Of a stretch of DNA of 64,000 nt, positions 1-6,892 are shown one piece after another. Made by a program: the position numbers and the translations under genes. The stretch's first letter is position 1. Each line of letters begins with the position of its first letter. The stretch is taken from NCBI RefSeq assembly GCF_001598555.1, contig NZ_BCZE01000040.1:17078-81077 (forward strand), read 5' to 3'. This DNA comes from Novosphingobium rosa NBRC 15208 (lineage in GTDB: Bacteria > Pseudomonadota > Alphaproteobacteria > Sphingomonadales > Sphingomonadaceae). The notes below the pieces were generated by a model, which had not been told where the DNA came from, made no database searches, and saw only the letters and a list, made by a program, of their open reading frames with translations.

Positions 1-549
1 ACGGCGGAAGAGGTGCAGGGCTGGAAGCAGGGCGACCGTCTGCTGCTCAACGGCAAGATGCTGACCGGCCGCGATGCCGCGCACAAGCGCATCGCCGACA
101 TGCTGGCCAAGGGCGAGGAACTGCCCGTCGATTTCACCGGCCGCGTGATCTATTACGTCGGCCCGGTCGATCCGGTGCGCGAGGAGGTTGTTGGCCCCGC
201 CGGCCCCACCACCGCCACCCGCATGGACAAGTTCAGCGACATGATGCTCGATCTTGGCCTGCTGGCCAGCATCGGCAAGTCCGAGCGCGGCCCGGCGGCC
301 ACCCAGGGCATCGCCAACCACAAGAGCGCCTATCTGATGGCGGTGGGCGGCGCGGCCTATCTGGTCTCGCGCGCGATCAAGGAATCGCGGGTCGTCGCCT
401 TCGAGGATCTGGGCATGGAGGCGATCTATGAGTTCACCGTGCAGGATATGCCGGTGACCGTGGCCGTCGATTCCGAGGGCAAGAATGTCCACCAGCTGGC
501 GCCGCTGGTGTGGAAGGACAAGATCGCCAAGGAAGGCCTGCTGGTCTGA
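1..549 (+). CDS. Class I fumarate hydratase, C-terminal part (5' end cut by window)
   Basis: This is the end of an iron-sulfur (class I) fumarase, which interconverts fumarate and malate in the TCA cycle in the cytosol. The reading frame is open from base 1, so the start lies outside the window; the GTG at 13 is internal. The visible 182 or so residues are the C-terminal (beta) domain, with the characteristic GPAGPTTATRMD segment near residue 70 and the KSERGPAAT region after it. The N-terminal domain with the cluster cysteines is not in view. The gene ends in TGA, 34 bp before the next small gene on the same strand. The family call is firm; the choice between fumarase and a related tartrate-type dehydratase rests on the beta domain alone. 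Confidence 0.88.
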   Translation, partial: TAEEVQGWKQGDRLLLNGKMLTGRDAAHKRIADMLAKGEELPVDFTGRVIYYVGPVDPVREEVVGPAGPTTATRMDKFSDMMLDLGLLASIGKSERGPAATQGIANHKSAYLMAVGGAAYLVSRAIKESRVVAFEDLGMEAIYEFTVQDMPVTVAVDSEGKNVHQLAPLVWKDKIAKEGLLV

Positions 550-583
550 TGCAGCGGATCGGCGCCATGGGTGGAGATAATCC

Positions 584-850
584 ATGGCGCTGATCCTGCT
601 GTTCGCGATGGGGATCGTGAATTTCGCGATCCATCGCGCGGTAAGTGACAGCGGCCATCCGCTGCTGGCGCAGATGCCCTGGGCGAGCCGCCGCATGGGC
701 TATGGCTTCGGCCTCATCACCGAATATCTGATGCTGCTGGCCTGCATGCTGATGACCGATCGCGGGTCAGGCGGTTGGGTCTGGGGCTATGGCCTCTATA
801 CGGCGGCCAATGGCGTGGCGATCTGGCTGATCCTGTCGCGGCGTATCTAG
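584..850 (+). CDS. Small hypothetical membrane protein
   Basis: I do not recognise this 88-residue protein. It has a hydrophobic N-terminal segment (about residues 2-16, ALILLFAMGIVNFAIH), a loop with the motif WASRRMGYG, and two further hydrophobic stretches (about 43-60 and 67-85), which suggests a small inner-membrane protein with two or three spans. The ATG at 584 is preceded by GGAG at a good distance, which supports the start. It sits between the fumarase and a phosphoesterase on the same strand, with short gaps (34 and 32 bp), so the three may be co-transcribed. No function can be inferred. Confidence 0.65.
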   Translation: MALILLFAMGIVNFAIHRAVSDSGHPLLAQMPWASRRMGYGFGLITEYLMLLACMLMTDRGSGGWVWGYGLYTAANGVAIWLILSRRI

Positions 851-882
851 CTTCACCGCTGGCCAGCGCGTAAGACGCTTGC

Positions 883-1614
883 ATGGCCACGCTTTTCCAT
901 ATCAGCGACATTCATTTCGGGGCGCAGGACACCCATGCGCTCGACTGGTTCGCCCGCTCCGTGCGTGAGCAGCGCCCCGATGCGGTGATCTGCACCGGAG
1001 ACCTCACCATGCGCGGCACCCCGCGCGAGTTCGAGGCGGCGGTGGCCTGGCTCTCCGCGTTGGAGGCCCCGGTCAGCATCGAGCCGGGCAACCACGACAT
1101 GCCCTATTACTGGGAAATGTGGCACCGCTTGCGCCGCCCCTTCGACCGCTTTCAGGCGGCCCGCGCCAAGGCTCAGAAGGATGTGCAGGTTCCGGGTGTG
1201 GCGGTGGTCTCGCTCTCCACCATCGTGCCCGCGCAGTGGCGACTGAACTGGTCCAAGGGCCGGGTGACTCAGCCGGTGTTGGCGCGTGCGCTTCAAGATC
1301 TGAACGCGGCTTCGGCGGGGCTGAAGCTGGTGGCCTGCCACCATCCGCTGATCGACGCTGACACCCATGGCTCGGGCCAGACGCGCGGCGGCAAGGCGGC
1401 GCTGGCACAACTGGCGGCGGCGGGGGCCGATGCAGTGCTCTCGGGCCATGTGCATGACCCTTTCGATATGACGATCGATGCCGGCGGACGCCCGATCCGC
1501 GTCATCGGCGCGGGGACGCTGTCCGAACGGGTGCGCGCCACGCCGCCCAGCTACAACCGGCTGGACTGGACCGTGCAGGATGGGCTGCAGGTGCAGGTCG
1601 TCACCGCCAGCTGA
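883..1614 (+). CDS. Calcineurin-like metallophosphoesterase
   Basis: This is a 243-residue cytosolic metallophosphoesterase. The dinuclear-metal motifs appear in order: DIHFG near residue 9 (DxH), GDLT near 40, GNHD near 69, a CHHP histidine near 154, and GHVH near 190. The set is that of the class III cyclic nucleotide phosphodiesterase-like and Icc-like branch of the superfamily. The substrate cannot be told from sequence; cyclic nucleotides, phospholipids or other phosphodiesters are all possible. The start is supported by the conserved LFHISDIHFG opening immediately after the ATG. It is followed by a strong bidirectional terminator and convergent rpsI. Confidence 0.85.
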   Translation: MATLFHISDIHFGAQDTHALDWFARSVREQRPDAVICTGDLTMRGTPREFEAAVAWLSALEAPVSIEPGNHDMPYYWEMWHRLRRPFDRFQAARAKAQKDVQVPGVAVVSLSTIVPAQWRLNWSKGRVTQPVLARALQDLNAASAGLKLVACHHPLIDADTHGSGQTRGGKAALAQLAAAGADAVLSGHVHDPFDMTIDAGGRPIRVIGAGTLSERVRATPPSYNRLDWTVQDGLQVQVVTAS

Positions 1615-1616
1615 AT

Positions 1617-1632
1617 TGCTCCACGTGGAACG
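1617..1632. promoter_or_regulatory. Weak parS-like palindrome
   Basis: The 16-mer TGCTCCACGTGGAACG, just after the phosphoesterase stop codon, matches the ParB-binding consensus TGTTNCACGTGNAACA at all but two positions of the 16. The core TCCACGTGGA is a perfect palindrome. It is weaker than the site at 16710 and is listed only because a better match exists 15 kb away. Confidence 0.3.
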
Positions 1633-1641
1633 CGGGCGCAA

Positions 1642-1667
1642 AAAAGGGGGCTGAAAAGCCCCCTTTT
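1642..1667. terminator. Bidirectional intrinsic terminator
   Basis: A perfect 11-bp stem (AAAAGGGGGCT / AGCCCCCTTTT) encloses a GAAA tetraloop. Both strands end the stem in a T run, so it can terminate the phosphoesterase transcript on the plus strand and the convergent rplM-rpsI transcript on the minus strand. Confidence 0.92.
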
Positions 1668-1692
1668 CCGTATCGGCAGTTGCCGAAGCGAC

Positions 1693-2196
1693 TTAGCGCT
1701 TCGAGAACTGGAAGCTGCGGCGAGCCTTGGCGCGGCCGTACTTCTTACGCTCGACGACGCGCGGGTCGCGAGTGAGGAAGCCAGCGGCCTTGACGGCGCT
1801 GCGCAGAGCGGGCTCGAACTTGGCCAGAGCCTGGGCGATACCGTGCTTCACGGCACCGGCCTGACCCGACAGACCACCACCCTTGACGGTGCAGACGACA
1901 TCGTACTGGTCGGTACGGTCGGCCACGCCGAAGGGCTGGTTGATCACCAGACGCAGGGTCGGGCGAGCGAAGTACACTTCCTGATCGCGACCGTTGACGG
2001 TGATCTTGCCCGAGCCGGGCTTGATCCACACGCGGGCCACGGCGTCCTTACGACGACCGGTGGCATACGAACGGCCCTGGGCGTCGATCTGCTTCTCGCG
2101 CAGCGGGGCAGTGGGAGCGGCAGGGGTGACGACGCCGGTGTCTTCGGCAACGGTGGTGCCGGCCAGATCGGCGAGAGTGTTCAGAGTCTCAGACAT
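1693..2196 (-). CDS. rpsI: 30S ribosomal protein S9
   Basis: Ribosomal protein uS9 lies in the head of the small subunit and its C-terminal tail reaches the P-site tRNA. The 167-residue protein has a variable N-terminal extension of about 35 residues, then the family core YATGRRKDAVARVW (from about 44), GGGLSGQAGAVKHGIAQAL, and the basic tail ending KARRSFQFSKR, which is diagnostic. The upstream gene rplM stops at the same base where this ATG begins (TAATG overlap), so the two are translationally coupled in the usual L13-S9 operon. A strong terminator follows at 1642-1667. Confidence 0.97.
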   Translation of the reverse strand: MSETLNTLADLAGTTVAEDTGVVTPAAPTAPLREKQIDAQGRSYATGRRKDAVARVWIKPGSGKITVNGRDQEVYFARPTLRLVINQPFGVADRTDQYDVVCTVKGGGLSGQAGAVKHGIAQALAKFEPALRSAVKAAGFLTRDPRVVERKKYGRAKARRSFQFSKR

Positions 2197-2675
2197 TATG
2201 CGCCAACCTTGTTCTTGCGGTTGAGGGCAGCAACGTCCAGCAGCTCGGGCTGGGTGCCGCCGTGCGGGTGCTCGCTGCCGGCATAGAGGTGCAGGGCGCG
2301 CATCTGATCGCGACCCAGCGGGCCACGGGGGATCATGCGCTCAACGGCCTTCTCGAGCACGCGCTCGGGGAAGCGACCGGCCAGAACCTTGTCGGCGGTG
2401 ACTTCCTTGAGGCCACCGGCATAACCGGTGTGCTTGTAGTAGGTCTGCTGCTTGAGCTTGTTGCCCGTGAACTTCACCTTCTCGGCGTTGATCACGACGA
2501 CATGGTCACCGCAATCGACGTGGGGGGTGTAGCTGGGCTTGTGCTTGCCGCGCAGCAGGTTGGCGATGATCACGGCGACGCGGCCGACGACCAGACCTTC
2601 GGCATCGATGAGATGCCACTTCTTTTCGACCTCGGCCGGCTTGGCCGACGCGGTCATCTTGGAAAGAGCCTTCAT
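2196..2675 (-). CDS. rplM: 50S ribosomal protein L13
   Basis: Ribosomal protein uL13 is an early-assembly protein of the large subunit. I place the start at 2675 (MKALSKMTASAKPAEVEKKW), giving 159 residues, the usual length in alphaproteobacteria; the frame stays open upstream but that part has no similarity to L13. The family landmarks are WHLIDAEGLVVGRVA, LLRGKHKP, DHVVVINAEKV, YYKHTGYAGGL and the MIPRGPLGR segment. It overlaps rpsI by one base. The 180-bp region upstream of the start separates it from cutA and probably holds the operon promoter and leader. Confidence 0.97.
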   Translation of the reverse strand: MKALSKMTASAKPAEVEKKWHLIDAEGLVVGRVAVIIANLLRGKHKPSYTPHVDCGDHVVVINAEKVKFTGNKLKQQTYYKHTGYAGGLKEVTADKVLAGRFPERVLEKAVERMIPRGPLGRDQMRALHLYAGSEHPHGGTQPELLDVAALNRKNKVGA

Positions 2676-2857
2676 GGCTTTACGATTCCCGTTTTTGAAG
2701 GGGAGGGCCCCTATGAACAGCAACCCCACCAGCGCATGCCAGCGGGAGATTGGAGCGGCCAATGTGCGAAAGGCCTTCTGGAGTCAAGGTTTCCGGGCTG
2801 TTTTCGTGGAGGTAAAATAATACCGTTTGATTTCATGGCGTGCCGGAGGGGGATTTT

Positions 2858-3169
2858 TCAGCCTGGCAGCGCGCCTAGCCATGCGGCGGTGGCCGGGGCG
2901 GCGGCATCGCAGCGCCAGCCCAGAATCGCGGGCGTATCATAGGGATGGACCGCGGAAAGCCGCGCGATGGCCTGCTCCAGCAGGGAGGCATCGGTTTTCA
3001 GCAGCACGCCAACCTCGGTGTCACGGTGGCGCTCGCCCTGCCAGACATAAAGCGAGGTCATGCCGGGCAGGATGTTGCCGCAGGCCACCAGCCTTTCATC
3101 CAGCAGCGTGGCGATGGCGGATTCGGCGCGGACGGAATCGGGGAAGGGGCACCAGATCAGGGCGCTCAT
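2858..3169 (-). CDS. cutA: CutA1 divalent ion tolerance protein
   Basis: CutA1 proteins are small, very stable trimers with a ferredoxin-like fold, historically linked to copper tolerance; their exact role is unsettled. The 103-residue frame shows the family pattern: an N-terminal beta strand, ERLVACGNILPGMTSLYVWQ with the conserved cysteine and tryptophan, and HPYDTPAI near residue 75. The ATG overlaps the ctaA stop codon (ATGA), so it is probably translated from the ctaA message. The larger open frame upstream has no protein-like character and overlaps ctaA, so the short start is preferred. Confidence 0.9.
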   Translation of the reverse strand: MSALIWCPFPDSVRAESAIATLLDERLVACGNILPGMTSLYVWQGERHRDTEVGVLLKTDASLLEQAIARLSAVHPYDTPAILGWRCDAAAPATAAWLGALPG

Positions 3170-4200
3170 GCCCGGCGACCCACCGCGTGGGCGCCCCAGG
3201 CCGTGGCGGCCACCAGCAAAGCACCAACCAGCTGATGCAGCACGGCGATGCCGATCGAAACGTCGGTCATCACGGTGGCGATGCCCAGCAGCACCTGCGT
3301 GCCGAAAGCGCTGTGAATGGCGATGGCGGCGCGGCGGTCTCCGGCGGCCTTCACCTTGCGGGCCAGCATCACCAGCAGCGCCACCACGCCCCAGGCCCAC
3401 CAGCGATGGATGAAGTGAACGATGGCGGGATCGGTGGTGATGGCATGCAGGAAGCTTTCGCCGTTCTGGCTGGCGCCGGGCCAGAAGCTGCCGTTCATCA
3501 GCGGCCATTCATTGGTGACGCGGCCCGCGCGCAGGCCTGCCATCAGCGCGCCCCACACCAGCTGCACGGCCAGACCCAGCCCAGCCAGCGCGGCGAAGGG
3601 AGTCAGGCTGGCGGGCTTGGCGGCGGGATTTTTGGAAAGCGCCAGCAGGTCGAGCGCCGTCCACACCAGACCGGAGAGGGTGAAGAGCGCGGTGATCAGA
3701 TGCGCGGCCAGCCACAGGGGGGCGACCTCGGTCATGCCCTTCTGCAGGCCGGAATGCACCATCAGCCAGCCCAAAGTGCCCTGCAGGCCGATCAGCGCCA
3801 GCAGCGCGAACAGCCGCGGTTTATAGCCTGCCGGAATCGTGCCCCGCACCCAGAACCACGCCAAGGGCAGCGCCACGGCCATGCCGATGATCCGGCCCAG
3901 CACGCGGTGGATATACTCCCAGAAGAAGATGCCCTTGAACTCGGACAGGGTCATGCCCGCATGCACGGCGGCATATTGGTCGATCTGGCGGTAATGCGCG
4001 AATTCCTGATCCCAGGCGTCCTGAGTCAGCGGAGGCAGCGTGCCGCTGATCGGCTTCCACTCGGTGATCGACAGGCCGGATTCGGTCAGGCGCGTGATGC
4101 CGCCCACCACCACGATCAGCACCACCAGCGCGGCCACCGCCAGCAGCCAGCGCGCCATCAACCGAGCCTGAGTTGAGGAGGTGGTGCCTGTCGCCGCCAT
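3166..4200 (-). CDS. ctaA: Heme A synthase (COX15/CtaA)
   Basis: This polytopic inner-membrane enzyme oxidises the C8 methyl of heme O to the formyl group of heme A, the cofactor of aa3-type cytochrome oxidases. The 344-residue protein has about eight hydrophobic spans. Family marks are GGITRLTESGLSITEWKP after the first span, FWEYIHRVLGR with a heme-ligand histidine, LMVHSGLQ, and the paired C-terminal histidines in VHFIHRWWAW and VLHQLVGALL. Length and motifs fit the alphaproteobacterial type. It is translationally coupled to cutA. The promoter must lie in the divergent gap shared with the merC-like gene. Confidence 0.95.
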   Translation of the reverse strand: MAATGTTSSTQARLMARWLLAVAALVVLIVVVGGITRLTESGLSITEWKPISGTLPPLTQDAWDQEFAHYRQIDQYAAVHAGMTLSEFKGIFFWEYIHRVLGRIIGMAVALPLAWFWVRGTIPAGYKPRLFALLALIGLQGTLGWLMVHSGLQKGMTEVAPLWLAAHLITALFTLSGLVWTALDLLALSKNPAAKPASLTPFAALAGLGLAVQLVWGALMAGLRAGRVTNEWPLMNGSFWPGASQNGESFLHAITTDPAIVHFIHRWWAWGVVALLVMLARKVKAAGDRRAAIAIHSAFGTQVLLGIATVMTDVSIGIAVLHQLVGALLVAATAWGAHAVGRRA

Positions 4201-4312
4201 GGCAGCTGTGTCCTTTCGCAGAATGCCGCAAAACGGCGGGTTTGCGCGTTACTGGCGGCAGTTGGCGGGTGAGGCAAGGTGAAAGGATGTCCAAGGGGCC
4301 TTGCGAAATGTG

Positions 4313-4324
4313 ATGTTATTACAT
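4313..4324. promoter_or_regulatory. Zur-box-like operator
   Basis: ATGTTATTACAT matches the 12-bp core of the Zur consensus (ATGTTATAACAT) at 11 of 12 positions. It lies 12 bp before the preferred merC-like start and in the gap to divergent ctaA. The family match is by eye. Confidence 0.5.
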
Positions 4325-4336
4325 AAATGCCATGCC

Positions 4337-4708
4337 ATGAGCACCATCGCTACCATGATTCGTGGCCGCATCGATCGCATTGGCGTGCTTCTGTCGGCGC
4401 TGTGCATGGTGCATTGCGTTTCGAGCGTGGTGCTGGTGGCGCTGCTTGGCGTGGGCGGCGGTGTGCTGATGAACCCGCGCATCCATGAAATCGGTCTGGC
4501 AGCGGCGCTGGTGATCGGCGCATTGGGGCTGGGCATGGGCATGCTGCGCCATGGCAAGCGCGGTCCGCTGGCGCTGGGCGGCTTCGGCCTGGCGCTGATG
4601 GGCATGGGTCTGCTGGCGCCGCACGGTCTGGCCGAGGCCGCGCTGACCATCGCGGGCGTCACCCTGCTGGCCACTGGACATATCGCCAACTTGCGCCACG
4701 GCGACTAA
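4337..4708 (+). CDS. MerC-family integral membrane protein
   Basis: This small membrane protein (123 residues from the chosen ATG) resembles MerC, the mercury/metal uptake protein of mer operons, in having a Cys-containing first span (LLSALCMVHCVSSVV), four hydrophobic segments and a C-terminal HIANLRH motif. No mercury resistance genes lie nearby, so a housekeeping metal role is more likely than mercury. A TTG at 4301 would add 12 residues, but that stretch is occupied by a Zur-like operator, so the ATG at 4337 is preferred. The operator suggests repression when zinc is plentiful (inference). thiSG follows in the same direction within 20 bp. Confidence 0.75.
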   Translation: MSTIATMIRGRIDRIGVLLSALCMVHCVSSVVLVALLGVGGGVLMNPRIHEIGLAAALVIGALGLGMGMLRHGKRGPLALGGFGLALMGMGLLAPHGLAEAALTIAGVTLLATGHIANLRHGD

Positions 4709-4726
4709 CGCGGCATGGGCGAGCCC

Positions 4727-5716
4727 ATGTCTGAAAACATCACCATCACCGTCAACGGCGAGCAGCGCCGCATCGCATCGGGCGCCAGCGTGGCCGATCT
4801 GGTTGCGGAGATTGGCCTCAATCCCGCCAAGGTCGCCGTAGAGCGCAATGGCGAGATCGCCCCGCGCTCGACTTTGGCGCAGGTGGCGCTGGGTGAGGGC
4901 GATACTCTTGAAATCGTGCATTTTGTAGGAGGTGGCGACGTGAGCGTGGATGATTCCTGGACGGTGGCGGGGCGCACCTTCAACTCGCGCCTGATCGTGG
5001 GCACCGGCAAGTACAAGGACTTCGCCCAGAACGCCGCCGCGCTGGAAGCCTCGGGCGCGGAGATCGTCACCGTGGCTGTGCGCCGCGTGAATGTGTCGGA
5101 TCCCAACGCCCCGATGCTGACCGACTTCATCGATCCCAAAAAGGTCACCTACCTGCCCAACACCGCCGGCTGCTTCACCGCTGACGATGCCATCCGCACC
5201 CTTCGCCTTGCGCGCGAGGCGGGTGGTTGGGATCTGGTCAAACTGGAGGTGCTGGGCGAGGCGCGCACGCTCTACCCCGATATGCGCGAGACCCTGAAGG
5301 CCACCGAGGTGCTGGCCAGGGAAGGTTTCCACCCCATGGTCTATTGCGTGGACGATCCCATCGCCGCCAAGCAGCTTGAGGAGGCCGGGGCCGTGGCGAT
5401 CATGCCTCTGGGCGCGCCGATTGGCTCGGGTCTGGGCATCCAGAATCGCGTCACCATCCGTCTGATCGTGGAGGGCGCCAAGGTTCCGGTGCTGGTCGAT
5501 GCCGGGGTGGGCACGGCCTCCGATGCTGCCGTGGCCATGGAGCTGGGGGTCGATGGCGTGCTGATGAACACCGCCATTGCCGAGGCCAAGGACCCCATCC
5601 GCATGGCCCGCGCCATGAAGCTGGCGGTGCAGGCGGGGCGTGATGCCTATCTCTCGGGCCGGATGGCGACTCGGAAATATGCCGATCCTTCGAGTCCTTT
5701 GGCGGGGATGATTTGA
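4727..5716 (+). CDS. thiSG: Bifunctional sulfur carrier ThiS / thiazole synthase ThiG
   Basis: One frame encodes both the sulfur carrier and the enzyme that builds the thiazole ring of thiamine in the cytosol. Residues 1 to about 70 are ThiS (NITITVNGEQRRI...), ending in the GG-type tail HFVGGG at about 69-74; the ThiG barrel then begins (WTVAGRTFNSRLIVGTGKYK), with the Schiff-base lysine in VKLEVLGE. Such fusions are a recognised family, but the ThiS tail is then not a free C-terminus. A strong Shine-Dalgarno (AGGAGGTG) lies inside the VGGG codons 4 bp before an in-frame GTG at 4940, so free ThiG may also be made. The ATG at 4715 is an alternative start. No thiamine riboswitch is visible upstream. 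Confidence 0.92.
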   Translation: MSENITITVNGEQRRIASGASVADLVAEIGLNPAKVAVERNGEIAPRSTLAQVALGEGDTLEIVHFVGGGDVSVDDSWTVAGRTFNSRLIVGTGKYKDFAQNAAALEASGAEIVTVAVRRVNVSDPNAPMLTDFIDPKKVTYLPNTAGCFTADDAIRTLRLAREAGGWDLVKLEVLGEARTLYPDMRETLKATEVLAREGFHPMVYCVDDPIAAKQLEEAGAVAIMPLGAPIGSGLGIQNRVTIRLIVEGAKVPVLVDAGVGTASDAAVAMELGVDGVLMNTAIAEAKDPIRMARAMKLAVQAGRDAYLSGRMATRKYADPSSPLAGMI

Positions 5717-5732
5717 GTCAGAAAAAGTAAGG

Positions 5733-5972
5733 TGCGAGGGTGTCACCCCCTCGCGCTCCCTTTACTGTCTTCGTTGCGTGCCGACTAAGCGTGGTGCCCA
5801 GATTCATCTTGCCGCAGGCACTTGAAATCGTTGTCCGCAATCGTTTGAAATCATGATTGATTGCCTTACGCCGTTTTGGCGTCGGGCAGGTGGAGAGGTC
5901 GGTCGCAACGATCGGGTGCCACCGCCTTAACGCCGGAAGACGGCCCGGGAGCGTGAGGGTGTTAACCCTCGC
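5733..5972 (-). repeat. Nested inverted-repeat element, copy A (reverse orientation)
   Basis: The ends are TGCGAGGGTGTCACCCCCTC...CTCCC and GGGAGCGTGAGGG...CCCTCGC, inverted copies of one palindromic end. The interior reads as the reverse complement of the other copies (TTTACTGTCTTCGTTGCG near the left, GGCAGGTGGAGAGG near the right), so this copy lies in the opposite direction. It starts 17 bp after the thiSG stop codon. It is more diverged than the others. Confidence 0.75.
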
Positions 5973-6098
5973 TTTTTATCTTTTTCAGCCCTCCATCCCG
6001 GGATTCCCCGGATAATGGTTAAGCTGCCGATAACCTCTTTCATGCAATCCTTTGGCATCGACTCCGAAGCGGGATCTTTGGTGAGGGACTTGACGATC

Positions 6099-6626
6099 AT
6101 GGCGACGACTTCTTCTGCGCCTCTGGCCATCGCGGAACTCCGTGAATTTGCCGGTTTTACGCCTTGTGAACAGCGCTACATCAAGCGCAGCCTCGACGTC
6201 GGGCTGGGGCGTCAGGATGCTTTCAAGCTCTGGGCGCGCGATGTTGACGAAATCGGCAGCATCCGCAGCCAGTACGTCGCCTATCAGGATCTGAAGATCC
6301 TGCGCGCCGCCGCGCCGACCGACCAGAGCTTCGAAGCGCTCGACACCTATCTGGGCACGCTGATCCGCCTGACGGCCTTCGATCTGGCGCAGGACCGCCT
6401 GACGGGCTTTTCGGCCTTCCGTTTCCTCTATGAGCGTCTGCTGGGTGCCGCTGCCCGCCCTTGGTTGCCTGCTGCGTTTTGCGCTGCCGCCGCCCTGCCG
6501 CAGATCCGCCCGGAGCGCCGCAAGAAGTTGCTTCAGTCGATCAGCGAGGCTGCTGCCACAGCGCCGGGCTGGTCAACGAAAGAGCCGCAGTTCTTCCCCG
6601 AGTGGGTGGAGAAGGAAGCGGCTTAA
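6099..6626 (+). CDS. Hypothetical cytosolic protein
   Basis: I do not recognise this protein of 175 residues (from MATTSSAP). It has no signal peptide or membrane span and appears mainly alpha-helical. Notable segments are ELREFAGFTPCEQRYIKRSLD near the N-terminus, WARDVDEIGSIRSQYVAYQDLKI in the first half and a C-terminal PERRKKLLQSISEAA. The frame stays open back to 6015, but the ATG at 6099 is preceded by GGGACTTGACGATC with a plausible spacing and by a region lacking protein character. Inverted-repeat elements lie on both sides (copies A and B), so it is transcribed alone. Confidence 0.6.
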   Translation: MATTSSAPLAIAELREFAGFTPCEQRYIKRSLDVGLGRQDAFKLWARDVDEIGSIRSQYVAYQDLKILRAAAPTDQSFEALDTYLGTLIRLTAFDLAQDRLTGFSAFRFLYERLLGAAARPWLPAAFCAAAALPQIRPERRKKLLQSISEAAATAPGWSTKEPQFFPEWVEKEAA

Positions 6627-6641
6627 GGTTTAAAGGGAAGG

Positions 6642-6872
6642 TGCGAGGGGATTATCCCCTCGCGCTCCCGGAACGTCTTCCGACGCACTGGCAGGGGCAC
6701 CGCATCGTAGCGCGCAGGCTCTCCACCTGCACAACATAAAGGCGCCGCAGGCAGTCATGCCTCTGGCGCCTTTTCCCGTTTAAAGGCCTGCGGCGCAGCA
6801 AGCTGGGCACAGGGCCGAACCCGAAGCGTAAGGTAGACATGAAAGGGAGCGCGAGGGTGTAACACCCTCGCA
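6642..6872 (+). repeat. Nested inverted-repeat element, copy B
   Basis: The left end (TGCGAGGGGATTATCCCCTC...) and right end (GGGAGCGCGAGGGTGTAACA...) are inverted copies of one another. Inside are AACGTCTTCCGACG, CTCTCCACCTGC, GGCGCCGCAGGC, GGCCTGCGGCGCAGC and GTAGACATGAAAGGG. An internal hairpin GGCGCC...GGCGCC followed by TTTT resembles an intrinsic terminator. It fills the gap between two convergent genes, 16 and 21 bp from their stop codons. Confidence 0.85.
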
Positions 6873-6892
6873 TTCACCCCTTCCAATTCCCT

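Noticed and set aside
2827..4176. Long open frame on the plus strand opposite ctaA and cutA, and many similar frames opposite genes such as fadD, pyrD, sufB, purD and pit
   Set aside because: High GC content keeps the opposite strand open; the products are rich in His, Arg, Gly and Ala and show no family features.
4301..4336. Upstream extension of the merC-like gene from TTG
   Set aside because: The codons coincide with a Zur-like operator, and the ATG at 4337 fits the family start better.
4600..4726. Thiamine (TPP) riboswitch upstream of thiSG
   Set aside because: The region is coding sequence of the merC-like gene up to 19 bp before thiSG and lacks the conserved CUGAGA-type core.
6019..6033. 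CtrA-like site TTAA-N7-ATAA before the gene at 6099
   Set aside because: One of the eight fixed bases is wrong and the context gives no further support; the exact match at 57953 is much better.
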